A stretch of DNA of 32,393 nt from Akkermansiaceae bacterium (GCA_015062005.1 SUVL01000026.1:1-32393), one strand, 5' to 3'; shown: positions 15,441 through 24,309, counted from the first letter of the stretch. The notes: generated from the sequence alone by a model not told the origin. Program-made: numbers and translations.

Positions 15441-16442
15441 ATGAAACTCCACCTTCACCTCATCACCCTGCTGGCCGGGCTCCTCGTATGGGGGCTGCCC
15501 GTCTCCACCGCCTTGGCGGATGACAACGATTCCTCTGCCCTGGCAGGCAAGAAGAAGAAAAAAGGCAAAAAGAGCAGGAAGAAGAGCGCTGAGAGCGAGG
15601 AAACCCCTGCGGTGGAAAGCGTGGTGGGTGCAAAACTCAAGGGCAACAAATTCTTCAACAACACCAGCCCCAATCTGAATGCGGAGTACTTCATCTTCCT
15701 GAAATCCGCCTCGTGGTGCAAACCCTGCAACATGGAGATGCCCTCCGTCGCAGAGGAATATGAACAGATGAAACGGAGCGGCAAGGTAGAACTCATCCTC
15801 CTGAGCCACGACCAGACCGAAGAAGCCGCCATGGGCTTCCTCAAGAAGTACGGTGCCACCTTCGCCGGGCTCATGAAAGGCGCCTCCATTCCTGACCTTC
15901 CGCCTTCCAAGGGCATCCCCAACGCCACCATCATGAAGGCGGACGGCACCGTCATCCAGAGCGGACACGGCTCCATCATCCGCAGCTGGAAGGAAAAGAC
16001 TATCGGTAAATACGCCATTATCGGCGATGATGGCACGCCTCGCGTAGGCAAGGCCCTCAAAAAAATGAAATTCACCAGTGGCAAGCCCAGCCCCAAGGCG
16101 GAATACTACCTCTATGTCTACGTTCCCGACCTGGAAAGCGCCCCGGAACCCATCATCTCCCAGCTCGTGGCAAGCCAGAAAGAGCTGAAGAAGGCCAAGG
16201 CGGAAGTCATCTTCATCGCGGAGGCCGAGACTCCGGCCCACATTGCCAAATACCTCAAATCCAGGAAAGCCAGGTTCGCAGGCATCCAGAAAAGTGATGA
16301 GGCCGTGGCGGAACTTCCCGGCATCGGCACGCTTGGAACCACCCCCCAGGTGTGGATGGTGACCCAGAGCGGCGCAGTTGCCCTCAGCGGCGGCATTGAA
16401 CTTGCTCCCGAGTGGCAGGAAGCCGTGAAGGCAAATGAATAA
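15441..16442 (+). CDS. Secreted thioredoxin-like protein with internal duplication
   Basis: 333 residues. A signal peptide (MKLHLHLITLLAGLLVWGLP, cleavage near ALA-DD) is followed by a very basic linker (residues 37-49, KKKKKGKKSRKK). The first TlpA/thioredoxin-like domain has the redox motif WCKPC (C93, C96) in AEYFIFLKSASWCKPCNMEM. A second copy beginning AEYYLYVYVPDLESAPEPII aligns with the first along its length (for example KKYGATFAGLMKG versus KSRKARFAGIQKS) but has lost both cysteines. The predicted location is periplasmic. A role in disulfide exchange is likely for domain one; domain two may bind a partner. Confidence 0.8.
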   Translation: MKLHLHLITLLAGLLVWGLPVSTALADDNDSSALAGKKKKKGKKSRKKSAESEETPAVESVVGAKLKGNKFFNNTSPNLNAEYFIFLKSASWCKPCNMEMPSVAEEYEQMKRSGKVELILLSHDQTEEAAMGFLKKYGATFAGLMKGASIPDLPPSKGIPNATIMKADGTVIQSGHGSIIRSWKEKTIGKYAIIGDDGTPRVGKALKKMKFTSGKPSPKAEYYLYVYVPDLESAPEPIISQLVASQKELKKAKAEVIFIAEAETPAHIAKYLKSRKARFAGIQKSDEAVAELPGIGTLGTTPQVWMVTQSGAVALSGGIELAPEWQEAVKANE

Positions 16443-16471
16443 CACTTCTCCACTCACCCATTTTTCACCTA

Positions 16472-16512
16472 GGGGCGAAGCTGCAAATGCGGTTTCGCCC
16501 CGTTGTTTTTTA
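16472..16512 (+). terminator. Intrinsic terminator after thioredoxin-like gene
   Basis: Stem GGGGCGAA (16472-16479) with TTCGCCCC (16494-16501), followed by GTTGTTTTTT. Confidence 0.85.
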
Positions 16513-16606
16513 CTGGCTCTGACGCGGTTTTAGCTTGACAAAAAGCCCATTTTTCTGCCACTAATAGAGACAGCGAAGCGCTCCGGGCGCCCAAGATTTT
16601 CCAGCC

Positions 16607-19471
16607 ATGTCCAAAACTCTTATCATAGCCGAGAAACCCAGTGTAGCCGCCGATCTGGCTCGCGTGCTGGGCAAGCAACTGGGTAAATTCAAGAAGGATG
16701 ACTCCACCCAGAGTTATTCGAATGAATCCCTCATCATCACCTCGGCAGTGGGTCACCTGGTAGAGCAGAAAAAGCCGCAGACGGAGGACGGCAAGAGCCT
16801 GCCGTGGAAGATGGAATACCTGCCGGTGATGCCTCGCAACATGGAGCTGGAACCCATCGATAAATCCGCCGACCGCCTGCGCAAGGTGCTGAAACTGGCC
16901 CGCAGCAAGGAAGTGACCACCATCGTGAATGCATGCGATGCCGGGCGCGAAGGTGAGCTCATTTTCCGCAATATCATCCGCTTCGGTAAGATTAAGAAAC
17001 CCATCCGCCGCCTGTGGATGCAGAGCATGACGGATGATTCCATCCTGGAGGCCTGGAGCACCCTGAAATCCGATGAGGAGATGCTGAACCTGGCAGATGC
17101 CGCCGTGTGCCGCAGCGAATCAGACTGGCTGGTGGGGCTGAACAGCACCCGCGCCCTCACCGCGCTGCAAAGCGGCGTGGGCGGATTCAACGTGACCCCC
17201 ACAGGCCGCGTGCAGACCCCCACCCTGGCCCTGCTTGCGGCCCGCCAGAAGGACATCCTGGCCTTCACGCCGGAAACATACCACGAGGTACACGCCACCT
17301 TTACCGCCAGGGGGGGCAGTTATGAAGGCCGCTGGTACGATGTTTCGTGGAAAAAGGACGAGAAAGCCCCCCAGCGCACCAAGGAGCGGCTGTGGGATGC
17401 CGATACCGCCGCCGCCATTGCAACCCGCTGCCAGGGGCGCCCAGGCGCCGTGCAGGAGACGCGCAAGCCGGTCTCCATGCCCGCACCGCTGCTGTTTGAT
17501 CTCACCTCCCTGCAGAAGGAGGCCAGCAACCGCTTCGGGTTCTCTGCCCGCCGCACCCTGCAGATTGCACAGGAATGCTATGAGAAGCACAAGGTGCTGA
17601 CCTACCCGCGTACCGATTCCAAATTCCTGCCGAATGACTACCTGAAAGTAGCCACCCGCACGGTGGGCGCCATTGCGGAGAATATGCCGGAGTTTGCCGC
17701 CTATGCCAACGGCATCCTGGAAAACCGCAGCGTGCGCCCCAACAAACGCGTGTTCGACAGCTCCAAGGTGAGCGACCACTTCGCCATCATCCCCACGGGC
17801 AAGTTCGTGAACCTCACCGGCGATGCCGCCCGCATCTTCACCCTGGTGGTGCAGCGCTTCCTGGGTGTTTTCATGCCCAATGCCGAATACGAGGATACCG
17901 AACGCACCACCGTGGTAACCAGCCCCGGCGCAGAGGACCATTTCTACACCCACGGCCGGGTGATGCTCACCCCCGGCTGGCGTGCCCTCTATGGCCCGGA
18001 CAAGCGCAAGAAGGACGAGCTCTGCCCCGTGGCGCCCAGGGAGAGCGTGACCACCACCAGGGTGGAGGCCACTGCCGACCAGACCAAGGCACCCGCCGCC
18101 TACACTGAAGCAACGCTGCTCACCGCCATGGAAACCGCCGGCAAGCTGGTGGAGGACGAAGACCTGGCCGATGCCATGAAGGAACGCGGGCTGGGCACCC
18201 CTGCCACGCGGGCCGCCATCATCGAAGGGCTCATCACGCAGGAATACATTGCCCGTGAAGGCAAGGAGCTCATCGCCACCCGCCGCGGTATGGACCTCAT
18301 TGACCTTCTGGGCAAAATCGGCCTGAGCACCCTCTCCAGCCCTGAGCTCACGGGTGAGTGGGAATACCGCCTCAAGCAGATGGAAAGCGGCCGCCTGAAC
18401 CGCGATACCTTCATGAAGGACATCCGCACCTACACCACTGACATCGTGGAAGCGGTGCGCGATTACATGCAGAACGGCAAGAACCCTGACCTGGAGCTCA
18501 CCTGCCCAGCCTGCGGCGCCAAGGGACTCGGCAGCCGGGTAGATGCCATCTCCTGCAACAGTTGCAAGTTCCGCATCCGCCGCGTACACGCCGGTCTCTC
18601 CCTCTCGGATGACCAGCTCTGCGAGCTCATCGGCAGCGGCTCCCTGCCGGTCATGGAAGGCTTCCGCTCCAAATTCGGCAAACCCTTCAAGGCAGGCCTG
18701 CGCCTGGTGGCACCGCAAACCGCCCGCAGCACCTGGAAGGCCGAATTCTACTTCGACTCCGACCGCAGCACCGACACCAAGGGAGAGGAAGCACCGGCCG
18801 CTTCCGCCGGAACGGTTCTGGTTAAGGACCAGGGCGAACTCGAACTCCAGGTGAGCGACAAACAGTGGAGTGTGCCGGAATTTGCCCAGGCCGGTGGCCG
18901 CAAGGGCTTCACCATGTCCCGCACCATTCTTGGCAAGGAAATCAGCGAGGAGGTGCTCCGCCAGGTGCTGGCTGCGGGCAAGAGCGAGTTACTTTCCGGT
19001 TTTGTCTCCCAGCGCACCAACCGCGCGTTCGATGCCTTCCTGGTGCTGGATGCCCGCAAAGGCAACGTGGGCTTTGAATTCCCGCCCCGCGAACCGCGCC
19101 AGAAAGGCAGCAAGGACAAAGCCGATAAGAAGTTCACCGCAGCCTCTGCCACGGCGGAGGACCTGAGCAAAGGCACCAACCACGGCCCCGTGAAGGTGAA
19201 GGGAAAGGGCGAGTACAACCTCATCGAGACCGAAACCGCCTGGCATGTGGAAGGCCTGGCCTACGGCAAGACCCGCAAGCCTCTGGTGATTCCGCGCACC
19301 ATGTGCGAAATCGAACTCACGGCGCCCATGGTCGTTCAGCTGCTCACCAAGGGCAAGACCGAGCTCATCAAGGGCTTCACCAGCCACAAGAGCGGCAAGC
19401 AGTTCGATGCCTACCTCATGTTCAACGCCTCCACCGGGCGCGTCTCGTACGAGTTCCCGCCCCGCAAATAA
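16607..19471 (+). CDS. topB: DNA topoisomerase III (type IA) with C-terminal repeats
   Basis: 954 residues. It relaxes or decatenates DNA through a 5'-phosphotyrosine. The Toprim domain begins LIIAEKPSVAADLARVLGK (Glu9) with acidic motif NACDAGREGE (residues 108-117). The active-site tyrosine is Y333 in LTYPRTDSKFLP. A single four-cysteine zinc ribbon lies near residues 632-655 (CPAC...CNSC). Two C-terminal repeats of about 40 residues end in FEFPPRE (about 790-829) and YEFPPRK (about 913-954), each with GK(S/T)EL..GF and FDA. This makes it about 300 residues longer than E. coli TopB. A TTGACA at 16535-16540 may be its -35, but no well-spaced -10 is evident. Confidence 0.93.
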   Translation: MSKTLIIAEKPSVAADLARVLGKQLGKFKKDDSTQSYSNESLIITSAVGHLVEQKKPQTEDGKSLPWKMEYLPVMPRNMELEPIDKSADRLRKVLKLARSKEVTTIVNACDAGREGELIFRNIIRFGKIKKPIRRLWMQSMTDDSILEAWSTLKSDEEMLNLADAAVCRSESDWLVGLNSTRALTALQSGVGGFNVTPTGRVQTPTLALLAARQKDILAFTPETYHEVHATFTARGGSYEGRWYDVSWKKDEKAPQRTKERLWDADTAAAIATRCQGRPGAVQETRKPVSMPAPLLFDLTSLQKEASNRFGFSARRTLQIAQECYEKHKVLTYPRTDSKFLPNDYLKVATRTVGAIAENMPEFAAYANGILENRSVRPNKRVFDSSKVSDHFAIIPTGKFVNLTGDAARIFTLVVQRFLGVFMPNAEYEDTERTTVVTSPGAEDHFYTHGRVMLTPGWRALYGPDKRKKDELCPVAPRESVTTTRVEATADQTKAPAAYTEATLLTAMETAGKLVEDEDLADAMKERGLGTPATRAAIIEGLITQEYIAREGKELIATRRGMDLIDLLGKIGLSTLSSPELTGEWEYRLKQMESGRLNRDTFMKDIRTYTTDIVEAVRDYMQNGKNPDLELTCPACGAKGLGSRVDAISCNSCKFRIRRVHAGLSLSDDQLCELIGSGSLPVMEGFRSKFGKPFKAGLRLVAPQTARSTWKAEFYFDSDRSTDTKGEEAPAASAGTVLVKDQGELELQVSDKQWSVPEFAQAGGRKGFTMSRTILGKEISEEVLRQVLAAGKSELLSGFVSQRTNRAFDAFLVLDARKGNVGFEFPPREPRQKGSKDKADKKFTAASATAEDLSKGTNHGPVKVKGKGEYNLIETETAWHVEGLAYGKTRKPLVIPRTMCEIELTAPMVVQLLTKGKTELIKGFTSHKSGKQFDAYLMFNASTGRVSYEFPPRK

Positions 19472-19486
19472 GCCGCAGCCGGAGCC

Positions 19487-20479
19487 ATGGGTGCAGTCAG
19501 AAAGATACTCAGCTATTTTGATGTCTTCACCACGGGCATCCTCGCGGCGCTGGCTCTGGGCATTGCCCTGCCCTGCCACGGGCAGGGAGCCGCAGTCTTT
19601 GAATGGCTGACCAATGCCGCCATCGTGCTGCTGTTCTTCCTGTACGGCGTCAAGCTCTCCCGCAAATCCGTGGTGGAAGGGCTTCTCAACTGGCGACTGC
19701 AGAGCATGGTGTTTGCCTTCACCTTCATCTTCTTTCCGGTAATCATCCCCCTGCTCCGCCCGGCATTTGAGCCGCTGGTGGGCGAGGCTCTCTTCATGGG
19801 GCTGGTCTATGTGGCCTGCCTGCCCTCCACCGTGCAGAGCAGCATCGCCTTCACCTCAGTGGCGGGCGGCAATGTGCCGGCGGCCGTGTGCTCCGCCTCG
19901 GTATCCAGCCTGCTGGGTGTGTTCCTGACCCCGTTCCTGGTGAGCCTGCTGTTCTCCACAGAAGCCAGCGGAGCCCAGGTGGGACTGGACACGGTGCTCA
20001 ACATCTGCTATCAGATTCTCCTGCCCTTCATCGCCGGCCAACTCAGCCAGCCCCTGCTGCGCAAGTGGGTGCTGGGCCACAAAAACCTCATCGGCTGGAA
20101 TGACCGCAGCACCATCTGGCTGGTGGTCTACACTGCCTTCTCCAATGCCACCAGCGGCGGCTACTGGGACAAGCTCCAGGCCATCCAGCTCGGCGGGCTG
20201 GTCATCTGCTGCTGCGTCATCCTCATCATCACCTTTGCCGCCACCTGGTACAGTAGCAAACTGCTGGGATTCAATCGGGAGGACTGCATCACCATCGTCT
20301 TCTGCGGTTCCAAGAAAAGCCTGGCCGTCGGCGCCCCCATGATGCTAGCCATCTTCGGCACGCTGGACAACAACCTGCTGCTCCCGCTCATGGTCTTCCA
20401 CCAGGTGCAGCTCATGCTCTGTGCCCACCTCGCCCGCATCTGGCGCCAAGGCTCCACCGCCGACTCCGGCGGCTACTGA
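19487..20479 (+). CDS. SBF-like (bile acid:sodium symporter family) transporter
   Basis: 330 residues with about ten membrane segments. The pattern FLYGVKLSRKSVVEGLLNWR, then ACLPSTVQSSIAFTSVAGGN and FCGSKKSLAVGAPM matches the SBF-like (YfeH-type) branch of the BASS superfamily, which use sodium to import organic anions. The substrate cannot be read from sequence. The ATG lies 15 nt after the topB stop with no promoter between, so the two are probably cotranscribed. Confidence 0.88.
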   Translation: MGAVRKILSYFDVFTTGILAALALGIALPCHGQGAAVFEWLTNAAIVLLFFLYGVKLSRKSVVEGLLNWRLQSMVFAFTFIFFPVIIPLLRPAFEPLVGEALFMGLVYVACLPSTVQSSIAFTSVAGGNVPAAVCSASVSSLLGVFLTPFLVSLLFSTEASGAQVGLDTVLNICYQILLPFIAGQLSQPLLRKWVLGHKNLIGWNDRSTIWLVVYTAFSNATSGGYWDKLQAIQLGGLVICCCVILIITFAATWYSSKLLGFNREDCITIVFCGSKKSLAVGAPMMLAIFGTLDNNLLLPLMVFHQVQLMLCAHLARIWRQGSTADSGGY

Positions 20480-20490
20480 TGCGCCACAGA

Positions 20491-20649
20491 CCCGACAAAT
20501 TGATGTTTGAAAGTACAATGTACAAAGGACAAAGTACAATTTGAAAGTTCCCTGCGGCTCGGCCGCAGCCGTTTAAAATGGCGAGCCTAAGGCGAGCGGA
20601 ACTCCTAAATTGTCCTTTGTAATTTGTCCTTTGTACATCCCGACAAATT
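20491..20649. repeat. Palindromic intergenic repeat module flanked by 11-bp direct repeats
   Basis: The 11-bp direct repeat CCCGACAAATT occurs at 20491-20501 and 20639-20649. Between them are perfect 16-bp inverted arms ATGTACAAAGGACAAA (20518-20533) and its complement (20623-20638), plus hairpins CGGCTCGGCCG and GGCGAGCCTAAGGCGAGC. Its interior shares long stretches with the module at 9833-9960. The direct repeats could be a target duplication. Confidence 0.75.
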
Positions 20650-20668
20650 CTGTTTTTCCGTTTAAGGA

Positions 20669-20697
20669 TTGCCACCTTCCTTCACCTGTGGTAAAGT
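20669..20697 (+). promoter_or_regulatory. Promoter of gene 20704
   Basis: TTGCCA (20669-20674), 17 bp, TAAAGT (20692-20697), then 6 nt to ATG 20704. Confidence 0.7.
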
Positions 20698-20703
20698 TGA
20701 GCC

Positions 20704-21144
20704 ATGAAGAAGCTTTTCATCACACTGCTGATGCTTGTCCCCCTGCTCTTCCAGGCCCAGGCCGGAAATAACCTGGAGCAACTCCTGGGCGGTTTCCTGC
20801 AAGCCGCCAGCGAGCCCAAGCCGGCAGCAACAACCCCGCCGGCCCGCGAACCTTCATTAGGCGAGCAAATCATGCAGAGTTTCCGCAGCGCCACTGATCC
20901 CCTGCTGGAAAGCTACAAGGAGGAAGGCCGGCAATACGCCCGGGAAATGGGCGATATCATCACCCAGCGCCTCATGGAGGATAAGAAAATCAACGACACG
21001 CTGGACTCCATGCGCCTCTTCTGCTGGGCGGTCATCATCTACCTCTCGGTCATTTCCCTCATCGTGCTCTACATGCTGCTCCGCCTGCGCGTCCTCTACA
21101 CCCGCCTCATGAATGAGCTGAAAACATCCGATGCCGATAAATAA
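20704..21144 (+). CDS. Exported protein with one C-terminal membrane helix, unknown
   Basis: 146 residues. A signal peptide (MKKLFITLLMLVPLLFQAQA) is followed by a Pro/Ala-rich segment (PKPAATTPPAREP), a long amphipathic helix (about 50-100) and one membrane segment (about 104-128, CWAVIIYLSVISLIVLYMLL) with a short charged tail. The topology is probably periplasmic domain, membrane helix, cytosolic tail. No family is recognised. Confidence 0.75.
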   Translation: MKKLFITLLMLVPLLFQAQAGNNLEQLLGGFLQAASEPKPAATTPPAREPSLGEQIMQSFRSATDPLLESYKEEGRQYAREMGDIITQRLMEDKKINDTLDSMRLFCWAVIIYLSVISLIVLYMLLRLRVLYTRLMNELKTSDADK

Positions 21145-21160
21145 GTAACGGCAATAGCCC

Positions 21161-21188
21161 TTGCCTTTCCAGAACATACGTATAAAAT
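21161..21188 (+). promoter_or_regulatory. Promoter of GGQ-protein gene
   Basis: TTGCCT (21161-21166), 16 bp, TAAAAT (21183-21188), then 7 nt to ATG 21196. Confidence 0.7.
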
Positions 21189-21195
21189 CCCCCGC

Positions 21196-21567
21196 ATGCC
21201 GGTATCGCCAGAAAAATTGCAGAAGCTCCAGGAAATGATGCAGCGCCTCGGGGTGCACAAGAATGACCTGGAGGAGAAGTTTGTGCGCGGCAGCGGCAAG
21301 GGCGGGCAGAAGGTGAACAAGACGAATAACTGCGTCTATCTCACCCACGTGCCCAGCGGCATTGTCATTCGTTGCCACTGCGAGCGGGAGCGCGAAATCA
21401 ACCGCTACCTGGCCCGCCGCACCCTTTGCGAAGAACTGGACCACCGCCTCAACGGCGCACCCAGCCCCCGCCAGTTGGAGCTGAAACGCGCCCGCAAGCG
21501 CGGCGGGCAGCCCCGCTCCTGCAGCATCACCCAGCGGAAAATGGATGCAGGTGGAGAGGACGCTTGA
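21196..21567 (+). CDS. RF-1 domain peptidyl-tRNA hydrolase-like protein
   Basis: 123 residues. Residues 27-60 (EKFVRGSGKGGQKVNKTNNC, then VYLTHVPSGIVIRCH) hold the GGQ motif (36-38) of class I release factors, which triggers peptidyl-tRNA hydrolysis. No stop-codon recognition domain is present. The rest is a basic helix and tail (ELKRARKRGGQPR), as in ArfB or the mitochondrial MTRFR-type factors that rescue stalled ribosomes. It is shorter than ArfB (about 140). A role in ribosome rescue is inferred from the family. Confidence 0.9.
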   Translation: MPVSPEKLQKLQEMMQRLGVHKNDLEEKFVRGSGKGGQKVNKTNNCVYLTHVPSGIVIRCHCEREREINRYLARRTLCEELDHRLNGAPSPRQLELKRARKRGGQPRSCSITQRKMDAGGEDA

Positions 21568-21587
21568 TTTTGGATTTCGCGGGGAGG

Positions 21588-22472
21588 TCAGGTGGAGGGA
21601 GACTGGAAGCGTATGGTTCCGGCGGCCTGTCGGATGTCGGCTTCGGTGATGTTGTCCTCGTTGAGCTGGGGGAGGTTGAAGGCGTTGTCCGCCGGGGGTT
21701 CCCACCAGCCGGCCAGACCGCCCAGCGCGAGGATTTCACGGAAGTTGGTGCATGATTTCAGCAGACGCTGCAAGTCGGGTGCGTCATGGAACTGCGTCCA
21801 GATGTCATCGTCCTCGCGAATATAGTGGGCAATTAATTTGCGGAGCTTGTCGGGCTTGCTGGGGCGCGGAATGGTGTATTTCACTTCAATCTGCCAGAAG
21901 CCGGTGTCATTTCTGTGGCGGAGCCGATTCCACCAGCCCGGCTGGTGGCGTGAGTGTGCCTGGGCGATTTTCTGGAAATCGGACTCGCCGTGCAGAATGC
22001 TGCCAGGTGCCTCCTGCAGGAAATCAGCATCGCGTGGCGGCAGGTCAGCAGCGGAGCAGATGAGTCGGAGTTCCGTTTCAGTTTCCAGCAGCAGGGGAAA
22101 GGGAAGCTGAATCTCCCTGCAGTAGGGTCCTCTCGGTTTCGGGGTGCTTTTCTTTCTGATGATGCGTTTGAGCAGTAAATCCTGCATCGGCGTGATGATG
22201 AGGGCGGGCAGAGTGCCGTAATCGAGAACCAGGCCCAGCCAGAGGATTTTCGGCGAGAAGATATGGGGGAATCCCCGGACAAGTATGACCAGGGCGCATG
22301 TGAGCAGCAGTCCGCCGAAGAGGGGAATGAAGTCGACTCCTCGGTTAGCGTATCGGGGATTGCGGCGACATGCCAGAACATAATCAATAATGCTGCACCA
22401 GTTGAGCAGAGCGATGAGTGAGCCGACCAGGGTGAGTATGCCGGCTACAAAGATGATGAAAATGGTGCCCAT
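21588..22472 (-). CDS. Membrane-anchored hypothetical protein, third gene of operon
   Basis: 294 residues from ATG 22472, 11 nt after the stop of the preceding leftward gene. Three to four membrane segments occupy residues 1-100 (MGTIFIIFVAGILTLVGSLI and VDFIPLFGGLLLTCALVILV), followed by a soluble domain of about 190 residues rich in Trp, Pro and Arg (LAHYIREDDDIWTQFHDAPD). No family is recognised. The frame is open further upstream, but that part overlaps the previous gene out of frame and is not coding. It converges on the GGQ-protein gene. Confidence 0.7.
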   Translation of the reverse strand: MGTIFIIFVAGILTLVGSLIALLNWCSIIDYVLACRRNPRYANRGVDFIPLFGGLLLTCALVILVRGFPHIFSPKILWLGLVLDYGTLPALIITPMQDLLLKRIIRKKSTPKPRGPYCREIQLPFPLLLETETELRLICSAADLPPRDADFLQEAPGSILHGESDFQKIAQAHSRHQPGWWNRLRHRNDTGFWQIEVKYTIPRPSKPDKLRKLIAHYIREDDDIWTQFHDAPDLQRLLKSCTNFREILALGGLAGWWEPPADNAFNLPQLNEDNITEADIRQAAGTIRFQSPST

Positions 22473-22483
22473 GGTGGTCGGGG

Positions 22484-23314
22484 TTATTCGGCGGGGGTAT
22501 CCTTGCGGCAGGCAATCATCATGACGATGGGCAGCAGCATGCCTGCACCAGCCAGCTGGAGCGGTACGAGGATGATGCTCCAGAAAATCGCAGCCGCTAC
22601 GGCGGCCACCTCGCCTGTGCAAGTGCAGGTCGATATGAGCAGGAGAATGGGGAAGAGTGCGGCGGTGAGAAACCAGTAGACCATGTGTCGCTTGCTGGTC
22701 AGGTCGAAACGAGGAAAGAGCAGCAGGAAACCCAGCGGCACCAGCAGAAGGAAGGCGATGCCCACCACAATACAGAGCCCGGAGAGCCAGAGCGGCATGT
22801 CGGCTCCGGGGTCGCCCTCGTATGCCGGCAAGACCAGGTCCCGTCTGCCGAATTCGTTGTCCCAGCGGTGGTGGAATGCCAGCAGGGTGCGGCCATCGAC
22901 CAGTTGCGCCAGTGTCATATCCTGCACATAGAATCCACTGGCGGCATCGTGCGTTATCATGAGTTTCGGGTGGGCGGTCAGCCTGGGCTGGAAGGGGTGG
23001 AGTTGCTTTTCCCAATGCAGGGGCAGTGGGGAGGTGTTGCGGTTCTTATCTGCCAGCCCGAAAGCGCGGATGTGTTTCGCTTTCCATTCTTCCGTGGCAT
23101 AGAAGGTGAAGATGACACCTGTGCGGCTGTCTGTCTCGTGATTCCACTCCTCCGCCTGCAGCTGCTGGGGCGCAGGGCCGAACCAGGGGTGAAACTCGTT
23201 CCACTGTGTCTGCGGCGTAACATCACGCGTGGCCTTCAGAATAAAAGGAAAGGCCACAAGCGCGAGAAGCATCAGCACGTAGCAGATGGTGTAGGTGAGG
23301 CGGGCGCGGCTCAT
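22484..23314 (-). CDS. Membrane protein, paralogue of the upstream gene
   Basis: 276 residues. One N-terminal membrane helix (residues 8-27), a soluble extracytoplasmic domain of about 140 residues, then three to four C-terminal membrane helices containing LVPLGFLLLFPRFDL. It aligns with the next upstream protein at WNEFHPWFGPAPQQL versus WNIFHRWLGEAPAQL, LAQLVDGRTLLAFHHRWDNEF versus a matching segment, and the PRF motif. It has its own promoter overlapping the upstream stop codon. Function unknown. Confidence 0.75.
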   Translation of the reverse strand: MSRARLTYTICYVLMLLALVAFPFILKATRDVTPQTQWNEFHPWFGPAPQQLQAEEWNHETDSRTGVIFTFYATEEWKAKHIRAFGLADKNRNTSPLPLHWEKQLHPFQPRLTAHPKLMITHDAASGFYVQDMTLAQLVDGRTLLAFHHRWDNEFGRRDLVLPAYEGDPGADMPLWLSGLCIVVGIAFLLLVPLGFLLLFPRFDLTSKRHMVYWFLTAALFPILLLISTCTCTGEVAAVAAAIFWSIILVPLQLAGAGMLLPIVMMIACRKDTPAE

Positions 23315-23320
23315 GGGAGG

Positions 23321-23349
23321 ATGCTAACAGAAAATACTCTGATGCTCAA
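23321..23349 (-). promoter_or_regulatory. Promoter of gene 23314
   Basis: On the minus strand TTGAGC (23349-23344), 17 bp, TAGCAT (23326-23321), then 6 nt to ATG 23314. The -35 overlaps the stop codon of the upstream paralogue. Confidence 0.65.
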
Positions 23350-24179
23350 GAGTTATGTGGCAAAGAGTCTGCAAGGTAATGCTTCGCAATGCGGGAGCAT
23401 ACCCAGGCGCCGAACAGCAGCAGGGGAATGCCTATAAGCAGGGTACCCATGGTGGTGATAAACAGCAAGAGACCGTTGTACCAGGCTGGGTATATCCAGA
23501 CCACCATAATGATGGGAAGAACGAGGACAGACGAGTACCAGAGGGCGTAGTGCCGCATGCGGCTCAGATTAAAGCGGGGGAAGAGTAGCAGCAGGCCAAG
23601 CGGGGCGAGGAGGAAATCGCTGAGGAGCATCATCAGGCTGAATACTCCAATCAGAAACGAAGACTCTTCGTCCTTTTTCTCGAATCGGGGACGGTAGTAG
23701 TTACTGCCGCAATTGAACTCATTTTCTTTCCAGAGTACTTTGAAGGCGAATAGGGTGCGGCCATCAGCCAGGCGGGTGAGGGTGGTGCCTTCGATGACGT
23801 ATCCCCACTCGTTGTTTCCTGCCAGCAGGCAGAGGCGGGGTGGCTGTTGGCGGAATATCGCAGTCCCCGGCTGCGCGGTCATGTGCCAGTCCTCGGGGAG
23901 AGGCTCAGCTGATTCCTGTAGCTCGAGGAATTCCGCAAGCTCCTGTTCCTTATCGGCGGAGCCGGGGAAGGTGAAGCAGAAGTAGGTGGCCCTTTCCATT
24001 CCGGTGGGGATGGTGGTTTTCTCCAGTTGGGCTGGAGCTTCCCCAAGCCAGCGGTGGAAAATATTCCAGCTTTCCACTGGTGTTTTCTCAGGCATCGGAA
24101 TCGGGAAAAATTGCACGTATATCAGGACCGCCAGGAAAATCAGATACGCCGCAGTGTATATTTTTCGCCCCTTGCTCAT
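23346..24179 (-). CDS. Membrane protein, first of a tandem paralogous pair
   Basis: 277 residues with the same architecture as the downstream gene: an N-terminal helix (MSKGRKIYTAAYLIFLAVLI), an extracytoplasmic domain with WNIFHRWLGEAPAQL and LTRLADGRTLFAF, and three to four C-terminal helices including LLAPLGLLLLFPRFNL. The two diverged from a tandem duplication; identity looks about one third by eye. No known family. The third gene of the cluster differs. Confidence 0.75.
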   Translation of the reverse strand: MSKGRKIYTAAYLIFLAVLIYVQFFPIPMPEKTPVESWNIFHRWLGEAPAQLEKTTIPTGMERATYFCFTFPGSADKEQELAEFLELQESAEPLPEDWHMTAQPGTAIFRQQPPRLCLLAGNNEWGYVIEGTTLTRLADGRTLFAFKVLWKENEFNCGSNYYRPRFEKKDEESSFLIGVFSLMMLLSDFLLAPLGLLLLFPRFNLSRMRHYALWYSSVLVLPIIMVVWIYPAWYNGLLLFITTMGTLLIGIPLLLFGAWVCSRIAKHYLADSLPHNS

Positions 24180-24186
24180 GTGCTTG

Positions 24187-24215
24187 ATATTAACAGCGAG
24201 AGCCTATGGACACAA
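24187..24215 (-). promoter_or_regulatory. Promoter of gene 24179
   Basis: On the minus strand TTGTGT (24215-24210), 17 bp, TAATAT (24192-24187), then 7 nt to ATG 24179. Confidence 0.65.
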
Positions 24216-24309
24216 GCGCTTTTTTGGAATTTGTGGAGAAGTGAAATGCCGCGGACTATCTTAATTAATCATTAATCACTACTCATTAATCATTCTACAA
24301 ATCCCGGGA

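Noticed and set aside
17120..18718. 532-residue leftward frame within topB
   Set aside because: Antisense of conserved topoisomerase domains; composition typical of shadow frames.
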